A stretch of DNA of 64,000 nucleotides, taken from positions 1 to 64,000 of the forward strand of contig NZ_MLYP01000053.1 in assembly GCF_001866645.1 (NCBI RefSeq), in the 5' to 3' direction. A program made the position numbers and the translations under genes. This document shows positions 48,102 to 58,598 of the stretch, in pieces. The stretch is from Streptomyces colonosanans. GTDB lineage: Bacteria; Actinomycetota; Actinomycetes; Streptomycetales; Streptomycetaceae. How positions within the stretch are numbered: the first letter of the stretch is position 1; each line of letters starts with the position of its first letter. The notes under the pieces were generated by a model. That model was not told the origin of the DNA. It did not search any database and saw nothing but the letters and a program-made list of their open reading frames with translations.

Positions 48102-48173
48102 GCCCCGGGTGGGATTCGAACCCACGCTGTCGGTGGTTTGAGCACCGGGCCTCTACCGCTGGGCTACCGGGGC
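48102..48173 (-). tRNA. tRNA with CAA anticodon (Leu by anticodon), short variable loop
   Basis: A 72-nt cloverleaf on the minus strand. The acceptor arms GCCCCGG and CCGGGGC pair fully, the T-arm is GTGGG-TTCGAAT-CCCAC, and the anticodon arm is CGGTG-CTCAAAC-CACCG, putting CAA at 48140-48138, which would read UUG (Leu). The D-arm can form only three pairs (GCC/GGC). The variable region is only ACAGC, whereas leucine tRNAs have a long variable arm. CCA is not encoded. A strong U-tailed terminator follows, and TAGGGT (48219-48214) upstream may be its -10, so it is probably transcribed. Its charging identity is uncertain. Confidence 0.75.
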
Positions 48174-48277
48174 TTCCTCTAATACGAAGGTTGGCGGTCG
48201 CCCGCCGTGCTCCACCCTACCGCAGCTAGGTACGCTTCTGGGAGCAGTAACCTGCCTGCACTGAACGAGGAGCCCCC

Positions 48278-48931
48278 GTGACCGCCCCCGAGTCGCCCCA
48301 GCCTGTCGCCGCCGACGACGACACGTCGCACGTGCCTCCGCTGACGACCCGTGTCGTCATCGCCGAGGACGAGGCGCTCATCCGCCTCGACCTCAAGGAG
48401 ATGCTCGAGGAAGAGGGCTACCACGTCGTCGGTGAGGCCGGCGATGGTGAGCGGGCCGTCGAGCTGGCCCGTGAGCACAAGCCCGACCTCGTCATCCTCG
48501 ATGTGAAGATGCCGAAGCTCGACGGCATCTCGGCCGCCGAGAAGATCGCCGAGGAGCGCATCGCCCCGGTGCTGATGCTGACCGCCTTCTCGCAGCGTGA
48601 TCTCGTGGAGCGGGCGCGGGACGCGGGTGCGATGGCGTATCTGGTGAAGCCGTTCAGCAAGAGCGATGTCGTACCGGCGATCGAGATGGCCGTCTCCCGG
48701 TTCACCGAGTTGAAGACGCTGGAGAAGGAGGTCGCGGACCTCGCGCAGCGGCTGGAGACCCGCAAGCTGGTCGACCGGGCGAAGTCCGTTCTGCAGACCG
48801 AGTACGGGCTGACCGAGCCCGCCGCTTTCCGGTGGATTCAGAAGACCTCGATGGATCGGCGCATGTCCATGCAACAGGTCGCCGAGGCCGTCATCCAGGA
48901 CGGCGAGGAGAAGAAGGCCGCGAAGGGCTGA
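48278..48931 (+). CDS. pdtaR: ANTAR-domain response regulator (PdtaR-like)
   Basis: 217 aa. The receiver domain begins VVIAEDEALIRLDLKEML, with phospho-acceptor Asp75 in LVILDVKMPKLDG and the conserved Lys in YLVKPFSKSD. A coiled linker (LKTLEKEVADLAQRLETRK) leads to an ANTAR RNA-binding domain (SVLQTEYGLTEPAAFRWIQ). This is the layout of PdtaR (Rv1626) of Mycobacterium, which acts by antitermination after phosphorylation by the kinase PdtaS. No kinase gene is nearby. CGAGGAG precedes the GTG start. The neighbouring pyk and polA match the mycobacterial order. Confidence 0.92.
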   Translation: MTAPESPQPVAADDDTSHVPPLTTRVVIAEDEALIRLDLKEMLEEEGYHVVGEAGDGERAVELAREHKPDLVILDVKMPKLDGISAAEKIAEERIAPVLMLTAFSQRDLVERARDAGAMAYLVKPFSKSDVVPAIEMAVSRFTELKTLEKEVADLAQRLETRKLVDRAKSVLQTEYGLTEPAAFRWIQKTSMDRRMSMQQVAEAVIQDGEEKKAAKG

Positions 48932-48955
48932 CGTCCCGCGGTACAGCGTGCACTG

Positions 48956-48993
48956 GAGAGGCCCGCACCCGTTGTCCCGGGTGCGGGCCTCTC
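48956..48993. terminator. Bidirectional terminator between pdtaR and livF
   Basis: GAGAGGCCCGCACCCG and CGGGTGCGGGCCTCTC, a perfect 16-bp stem with a 6-nt loop between convergent genes. No T-run. Confidence 0.85.
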
Positions 48994-49017
48994 GTGTACG
49001 CCTGGTAGGGGTGGCGC

Positions 49018-50600
<1,583 letters not shown>

Positions 50601-50605
50601 GGTGG

Positions 50606-52390
50606 TCAGGCCCCCGCCTTGGTGACGGCCGGTTCGTCGGGGAGTGTTCCTTGTTCTGGTTCGTCGGGGCCGTTCTCGTGGAACTCGAGCTGGTGGCGGC
50701 GGTTGGCGATGATGCCTTCCGGCCTGAAGCGCATCAGCAGGACGAGTGCGATACCGAAGGCGAACAGCTCGTAGTTCTTGAGGAACTGGAGCTTTTCGGG
50801 GATGAGGTAGAGCAGGCTGGCGCCGAGCAGGGGGCCGCTGACGGTGCCCATGCCGCCGAGGACGACGGCGGCGAGGAGGAAGGCGGAGTTGGGCGGGGCG
50901 GCGCCGGCGAACTGGTAGGGCTGCGGGTTGACGCTGTAGTTGACGTGGGCCATGACGGTGCCGGCGAGTCCGGCGAGGGCGGCACCGAGGGCGAAGGCGA
51001 TGAGCTTGACGCGGAATCCGTTGATGCCCATGGCGGTGGCGGCGGTCTCGTCCTCGCGGATGGCGATCCAGGAGCGGCCGATGCGGGAGTCGGCGGCGCG
51101 GGTGAAGACGAGGACGACGATGGCCGTGAAGATGAGCATCAGGAAGAGGTAGTTGGCGAATCGGCCGAGGGTGAAGGAGCCGAGGTCGTGGGCTTCGCCG
51201 AGGTCGAATCCGAAGACTTCGAGGTCGGGGATGCGGGAGATTCCGTTGGGCCCGTTGGTGAGGTTGGGGCCGGAGACGCCGTCGAGGTTGTTGACGGCGA
51301 TACGGAAGATCTCTCCGAAGCCGAGGGTGACGATGGCGAGGTAGTCGCCGCGCAGGCGCAGGGTGGGTGCGCCGATGAGGACGCCGAAGACGAGGGAGGC
51401 GGCCATGCCGGTGAGGGCGGCGGCCCAGAAGGGGAACTGGACGCCGGAGAACCGGGAGAACTCGGAGCCGGAGACGAGGGCGGCGGCGTAGGCGCCGACG
51501 CCGAGGAAGGCGACGTATCCGAGGTCGAGGAGTCCGGTGAGGCCGACGACGATGTTCAGGCCGAGGGCGACGGTCGCGAAGACGAGGATGCTGACGCCGA
51601 GGTTGGCGTTGTGGTCTTCGGACTGGGTGAAGGGGAAGACGGCGACGGCGACGAAGGCGAGGGTGGCGGAGAAACCCTTGTGCCGGGCGCTGATGGCCGC
51701 GTAGCGGTCGAGGAGTCCGGCGTGGACGAGGGCCCAGGCGGTGAAGACGGCGACGAGGAGGTAGCCGATGAAGGTTTCGCTCTCGTCGTCGTTGATGCCG
51801 ATGCCGTAGGTGAAGACGACGAGGGCGAGGGCGGTGCCGACGGTGATGACGGCGCGTTCGGCGAGGGCGGGCAGCTTGCCGGGGCGAGGCTGGTCGGGCT
51901 TGGTGAGGTAGCCGCGGATGCCGGTGCCGGGGTCGGGATGGGGCAGTGCGAGGGCGCCGATGACGGGGAGTGCGGAGGCGATGACCGCCACGTAGGCGCC
52001 GGGGTCGAGGTTGACCAGGCCGCCGAGGTCGACGGCGATCGCGATGGCGGTGTACCAGCAGACGGCGAAGGCGGAGAGGGCCGTCAGGAGGACGGGGGTG
52101 GTGGCGCCCGCGGGGTTGAGCCGGTGCAGTCCTCGTACGTTCCACAGGGTGAGGGAGTACAGGAGGGTGAGGGCGCCGGCGACGATGGCGAGGATCTGGA
52201 GTCCTGCCGGGTAGCCGTAGATGGTGAGGTCGCCGGGGAAGTCGGGGGTCCAGGTCCAGCTCATGAAGGCGCTGGCGATGGTCCCGATCGCGCCGGCGGT
52301 GACGAGGGTGTGGGCGACGGCCGGGGGGAGCGGGACGGGCCCGTGCTCGGGCGCGGTCGTGGTGCCGGTGGTGTTGGTCATGGTGGTCAC
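50606..52390 (-). CDS. livM: Branched-chain amino-acid ABC transporter permease LivM
   Basis: About 594 aa, much longer than the 330-430 residues common for LivM. The C-terminal half is a standard LivM permease (LGLNIVVGLTGLLDLGYVAFLGVGAYAA, RLRGDYLAIVTLGFGEI, GIALVLLMRFRPEGII). The N-terminal ~250 residues add several membrane helices (LVTAGAIGTIASAFMSW, GLQILAIVAGALTLLYSL and others) not in E. coli LivM. The GTG at 52390 overlaps the livH stop (GTGA); an ATG 9 nt later is the alternative start. Confidence 0.9.
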   Translation of the reverse strand: MTTMTNTTGTTTAPEHGPVPLPPAVAHTLVTAGAIGTIASAFMSWTWTPDFPGDLTIYGYPAGLQILAIVAGALTLLYSLTLWNVRGLHRLNPAGATTPVLLTALSAFAVCWYTAIAIAVDLGGLVNLDPGAYVAVIASALPVIGALALPHPDPGTGIRGYLTKPDQPRPGKLPALAERAVITVGTALALVVFTYGIGINDDESETFIGYLLVAVFTAWALVHAGLLDRYAAISARHKGFSATLAFVAVAVFPFTQSEDHNANLGVSILVFATVALGLNIVVGLTGLLDLGYVAFLGVGAYAAALVSGSEFSRFSGVQFPFWAAALTGMAASLVFGVLIGAPTLRLRGDYLAIVTLGFGEIFRIAVNNLDGVSGPNLTNGPNGISRIPDLEVFGFDLGEAHDLGSFTLGRFANYLFLMLIFTAIVVLVFTRAADSRIGRSWIAIREDETAATAMGINGFRVKLIAFALGAALAGLAGTVMAHVNYSVNPQPYQFAGAAPPNSAFLLAAVVLGGMGTVSGPLLGASLLYLIPEKLQFLKNYELFAFGIALVLLMRFRPEGIIANRRHQLEFHENGPDEPEQGTLPDEPAVTKAGA

Positions 52391-53316
52391 GCCCTGTCCG
52401 CGACGCGTTCGCCGAGCAGGCCTTGTGGCCTGAAGAGGAGTACGAGGATGAGGAGGACGAAGGCCCATACCGCGGCCCAGCCCTGTCCGCCGAACTGCTC
52501 CATGCCGGGGATGTCGGCGATGTAGGCGGTGGCCAAAGCTTCGGCGAGGCCGAGGACGAGGCCGCCGAGCATGGCGCCGTAGATGTTGCCGATGCCGCCG
52601 AGGACGGCCGCGGTGAAGGCCTTGAGGCCGGCGATGAAGCCCATGCTGTATTCGACGGAGCCGTATTTGACGCCGTAGGCGACGCCGGCGACGGCGGCGA
52701 AGAAGCCGCCGATGGCGAAGGCGATGACGATGATGCGGTTGGTGTCGATGCCCATCAGCTGCGCGGTGCCCGGGTCCTGGGCGGTGGCCTGCATGGCGCG
52801 ACCGGTGCGGGAGAGCCGGACGAAGAAGGCGAGGGCGGCCATACAGAGGGGGGCGGCGACGATGAGGAAGACGTCGCCGCTCTGGATGTTGACGGAGCCG
52901 AGGTGGTAGGGCCCGAAGGGGAGCTGGGGGAAGACTCGGGCGGCCTTGGCGTCGGGGTACCAGTTGAAGACGGCCTGCTGGAGCGCGAGGGAGAGGCCGA
53001 TGGCGGTGATGAGGGGGGCGAGGCGTGGTGCTCCGCGCAGGGGGCGGTAGGCGAAGCGTTCTGCGCCGACGGCGATGAGCACGGAGACGAGTGCGCCGCC
53101 GAGGAGCATCGCAGGTAGGGCTATCCACATGGATATGCCGTCTGGCAGGGCGAGGTAGACCGAGAGGGCACCGAAGCCTCCGGTCATGAAGATCTCGCCG
53201 TGGGCGAAGTTGATGAGCTGGACGATGCCGTACACCATCGTGTAGCCGATGGCGATCAGCCCGTACATCGAGCCGAGGAACAGCCCGTTGGCCAGCTGCT
53301 GCGGCAGGGTGTTCAC
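52387..53316 (-). CDS. livH: Branched-chain amino-acid ABC transporter permease LivH
   Basis: 309-aa permease with about eight helices. It begins LPQQLANGLFLGSMYGLIAIGYTMVYGIVQLINFAHGE, the LivH hallmark, and contains the ABC-interaction region RAMQATAQDPGTAQLMGI. It pairs with LivM in the membrane. It lies ~100 nt after livK, with a strong hairpin in between. Confidence 0.94.
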   Translation of the reverse strand: MNTLPQQLANGLFLGSMYGLIAIGYTMVYGIVQLINFAHGEIFMTGGFGALSVYLALPDGISMWIALPAMLLGGALVSVLIAVGAERFAYRPLRGAPRLAPLITAIGLSLALQQAVFNWYPDAKAARVFPQLPFGPYHLGSVNIQSGDVFLIVAAPLCMAALAFFVRLSRTGRAMQATAQDPGTAQLMGIDTNRIIVIAFAIGGFFAAVAGVAYGVKYGSVEYSMGFIAGLKAFTAAVLGGIGNIYGAMLGGLVLGLAEALATAYIADIPGMEQFGGQGWAAVWAFVLLILVLLFRPQGLLGERVADRA

Positions 53317-53356
53317 CGCATGGCCTCCATGTGGTGGGAGAGTCGGGGTAGAAGGC

Positions 53357-53393
53357 GGGCCGCGCGGTGACGGTGGTCTGCGCCGCGCGGCCC
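53357..53393 (-). terminator. Intercistronic hairpin between livK and livH
   Basis: GGGCCGCGCGG and CCGCGCGGCCC, a perfect 11-bp stem with a 15-nt loop and no T-run. It may partly terminate or protect the livK message, giving more binding protein than permease. Confidence 0.6.
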
Positions 53394-53418
53394 TGGGTGT
53401 TGCGGTGGGCTGTTCCGG

Positions 53419-54648
53419 TCAGCTCTTGGGCTCGAAGTTGCCGCTGTGGACGGACTTCCACTCGCCGTTCTTGACCTGGTAGACGGTCAGCTGCTTGTTG
53501 GTGGTGTCGCCGAAATCGTCGAAGGCGATCTTGCCGGAGATGCCGTCGAAGGAGTTCTTCTGGACGGCTTCGACGACCTGTGCGCGGGCGTCGGAGGGGA
53601 GCTTGCCGTCCTTCACGACCTGGCCGACGGCCTTGATGATGGCGGTGGTGGCGTCGTAGGAGTAGCTGCCGTAGGTGCCGTAGTCGCCGGGGTACTTCTT
53701 GGCCTTGTAGGTGGCGACGAAGTCCTTGGCGGCGGGCAGGGTGTCGACGGGGACACCGATGGAGGTGACGAGGTCGCCCTCGGATGCCTTGCCGGCGGTC
53801 TTGATGTAGGTCGGGGAGAACATTCCGTCGCCGCCGAAGAGCGGGATATTGGCGCCCGCGTCCTTGAGCTGCTTGGTGAGGACCTCGGACTCGTCGTACT
53901 GACCGCCGTAATACAGCAGGTCGGCACCCGAGTTCTTGATCTTGGTGACGAGGGTGGAGAAGTCGCGGTCGCCGGTGCTGACGTGGTCGGTGCCGGCGAC
54001 CTTGCCGCCGAGTTTGGTGAACTGTTCCGTGAAGATCTTGGAGAGGCCGGCGCCGTAGGTCTGCTTGTCGTCGACGACGAAGGCCTTCTTCTTCTTGAGG
54101 CCGTTGTAGGCGTAGTCCGCGGCGAAGCCGCCCTGGAGGACGTCGGTGGTGGCGGTGCGGAAGTACGACTTGTAGGGGCGGACCTTCTTGGTCTGCCAGT
54201 CCTTGCCCTGGCTGAGCTCGGGGGAGGTGTTGGAGGGCGAGATCTCGACCATGTTGGCGGTGTCGAAGACCTGCTGCATCTGCGTGGCCACGCCGGAGTT
54301 GAGGGGGCCGACGACGCCGATGACGCTGGAGTCGGCGACGAGCGCGGTGGCGTTCTGCTGGCCGGTGGCGGGCAGCGCCTTGTCGTCCATGGCCTTGAGC
54401 TTGAAGGTGACGCCGGGGACAGTGTGGTTCTTGTTGGCGTCATCGACGGCGATCTGGGAGCCGTACTGGATGCCGAGGCCGGTGGCGGAGTTCGCGCCGG
54501 TGAGCGGGGCGTCGACGCCGATGGTGACGGTGATGTTGCTCTTGTCGCCGCTCTTGTTGCTGTTGTTGTCGCGGGAGCCGCACGCGGTGAGAGTCAGAGC
54601 TCCGGTCGTGAGAACGGAGGTGAGGATCACCAGAGAACGCTGTCGCAC
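53419..54648 (-). CDS. livK: Branched-chain amino-acid-binding lipoprotein
   Basis: 409 aa. A lipoprotein signal (RSLVILTSVLTTGALTLTAC) ends at lipobox Cys23. The mature part is a periplasmic-binding-protein type I Leu/Ile/Val-binding domain: VTIGVDAPLTGANSATG, ALVADSSVIGVVGPLNSGV and FGGDGMFSPTYIK. It captures substrate for LivHMGF. The GTG at 54648 follows AAAGGACTGATT, a good ribosome binding site. TAGAGT (54748-54743) is a plausible -10, giving a leader of ~90 nt. Lgt, coded in this window, would lipidate it. Confidence 0.94.
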   Translation of the reverse strand: MRQRSLVILTSVLTTGALTLTACGSRDNNSNKSGDKSNITVTIGVDAPLTGANSATGLGIQYGSQIAVDDANKNHTVPGVTFKLKAMDDKALPATGQQNATALVADSSVIGVVGPLNSGVATQMQQVFDTANMVEISPSNTSPELSQGKDWQTKKVRPYKSYFRTATTDVLQGGFAADYAYNGLKKKKAFVVDDKQTYGAGLSKIFTEQFTKLGGKVAGTDHVSTGDRDFSTLVTKIKNSGADLLYYGGQYDESEVLTKQLKDAGANIPLFGGDGMFSPTYIKTAGKASEGDLVTSIGVPVDTLPAAKDFVATYKAKKYPGDYGTYGSYSYDATTAIIKAVGQVVKDGKLPSDARAQVVEAVQKNSFDGISGKIAFDDFGDTTNKQLTVYQVKNGEWKSVHSGNFEPKS

Positions 54649-55635
54649 AATCAGTCCTTTCCGCAAGCACGGCCGTCCCGTGCGGGGGTGGCGCGAGTGC
54701 CGCGCTGGTACCGAACTCCCGATGGAGCGGTGACTGGCCGTGACTCTAGGCCCGGTCTTACGGAATAGGCATGGTCGTGCGCTGGCTTGTGACTTTCTTG
54801 TTATGACGTGCGGGTTGTCGGGCTTCGGGGAAGGTGGATCTTGGCCGGTTTGGCGGAAATTCCGTGTAGCGCACACACTTATTGAATGTGTAATTCCGCT
54901 TGGCTGTGGCAGGCCCGGAACGGGTGGTCGCGGGTCGCTCGGAGGGGTTCGGAAAGGTCACCGGGGTGGCACTGCGGAGGATGAAGCAGTGATCTTGTAT
55001 TGCGCGCGTGTTACGCAGTGTTACGTGTTACACAGTGTCACATCTGGAAAAGGGCATCAGGATTCAGTGGTAATCCGGAACAGTCGGATACGGATATCTC
55101 GAGTCCGATGCGGTGTGTTGTACCGGCGCGCGCGGTAATGGACGCGTTGGGTGCGGTCCGGGCGCGGCGTCCGGTGAAGCCGGTCTCGCCGCCGCAGCCG
55201 GTGCCGGGCGGTCCGCCGCGGACGGAGATGCCGAGTCGGCGGGTGGCGGGGGAAGGGGTGGTGGCTCGCCGGACAACTCCCGCGTACGCGGGCTCCGTTC
55301 CGTTCACGGGCCAGGGCGGCAGCTTCGGCTCGGGAATGCGGTGGAGGGCGCGTCGGGTGACAGCGGGAAAGCGGTGCCCGTGACGGTGAGGGCTGCGGCC
55401 GCGTCCAGGGCGGCGGCGCGTGCGGCGGTCTGGGTCGCCCGTGGCTCACGCGGGGCGACGTGCCGCCGATGGTGTCGTGGCTGCTCGGGTGCGACCGGTC
55501 TGCTGCCGCTCCTGGCCGGGGCGTGGGGGCCGGCCGGAAAGGTGCGTGATGTGGCGTGCGCGGACGGGGAGTTGAGGAGGCGGACGGGGGTGGTGCGGCA
55601 GGGGGCGTCCGGGTGCCGCGGCCACCCCCTGGGAG
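54649..55635. other. Long intergenic region between livK and the thioesterase gene
   Basis: The left third holds the livK promoter region and is relatively A+T-rich. A cluster of GTGTTAC-like repeats lies at 55008-55044. From about 55130 to 55620 the sequence is very GC-rich and two rightward frames (55138-55383 and the frame ending at 55697) show coding-like composition but no recognisable domain. I therefore call no gene; a decayed or frameshifted one is possible. Confidence 0.45.
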
Positions 55636-56124
55636 TCAGCCCGCCGCGGGGACCTGGTCCGCGTCGCCCTGCTTCACGTCGCGCAGCAGGCAGGTGAGGC
55701 GGGCGCTGCACACGCGCTTGCCGTCCTCGTCGCTGATCACGATCTCGTACGTCGCGGTGGAACGCCCCCGGTGGACGGGGGTGGCGACACCGGTGACCAG
55801 GCCGGAGCGCACCCCGCGGTGGTGGGTGCAGTTGAGGTCGACACCGACGGCGATCTTGGAGATGCCGCCGTGCAGCATGGAGCCGACCGAGCCGAGGGTC
55901 TCGGCGAGGACGGCGGAGGCACCGCCGTGCAGCAGGCCGTACGGCTGGGTGTTGCCCTCCACCGGCATGGTGCCGACGACCCGCTCCGCGGAGGCCTCGA
56001 GGATCTGGACGCCCATGCGGGTGCCGAGGTGTCCGGCGGAGAAGAGGGCGGGCAGGTCGACGCCGAACGCGGCGTACTCGTCGATGACTTCCTGCGGGAA
56101 CTTCACGGTGTGCTGCTCGCCCAT
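55636..56124 (-). CDS. PaaI-type hotdog-fold thioesterase
   Basis: 162 aa. The hotdog fold core is seen in GNTQPYGLLHGGASAVLAETLGS, with the catalytic-loop HGG and the following helix, then VGVDLNCTHHRGVRSG. Members hydrolyse acyl- or phenylacetyl-CoA thioesters. Start at the ATG giving MGEQHTVKFPQEVID; CGGAG provides a weak ribosome binding site. A CTGAGC/GCTCAG palindrome lies ~45 nt upstream, a possible TetR-type operator. Same direction as the FdhF/YdeP gene, 55 nt upstream. Confidence 0.9.
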   Translation of the reverse strand: MGEQHTVKFPQEVIDEYAAFGVDLPALFSAGHLGTRMGVQILEASAERVVGTMPVEGNTQPYGLLHGGASAVLAETLGSVGSMLHGGISKIAVGVDLNCTHHRGVRSGLVTGVATPVHRGRSTATYEIVISDEDGKRVCSARLTCLLRDVKQGDADQVPAAG

Positions 56125-56167
56125 GGGCACGGCTCCGTTCGTCGGTGATCGGTCACACGGCTGGTGG

Positions 56168-56179
56168 CTGAGCAAACGC

Positions 56180-56183
<4 letters not shown>
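56168..56183. promoter_or_regulatory. CTGAGC-AAAC-GCTCAG palindrome (possible operator)
   Basis: A perfect 6-bp dyad with a 4-nt spacer, overlapping the end of the FdhF/YdeP gene and lying upstream of the thioesterase gene. Its size and AGCAAACGCT core resemble operators of TetR-family regulators of acyl-CoA metabolism. It could instead be a short RNA hairpin. Confidence 0.4.
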
Positions 56184-58474
<2,291 letters not shown>

Positions 58475-58585
58475 CTCGGCTCTCCCCTTCGCTTACCCGT
58501 GTGAGGTATGTCTCCGATCCTCGCACGCGGCGGTGGCGCGGCCGCAGCCCGGGACCGGACGGCTTTCGCTGTCAGTGGGGCGTGG

Positions 58586-58591
58586 CAGGAT
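58586..58591 (+). promoter_or_regulatory. Candidate -10 of polA (leaderless)
   Basis: CAGGAT ends 7 nt before the polA GTG, with no Shine-Dalgarno. Confidence 0.5.
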
Positions 58592-58598
58592 CGAGGGC

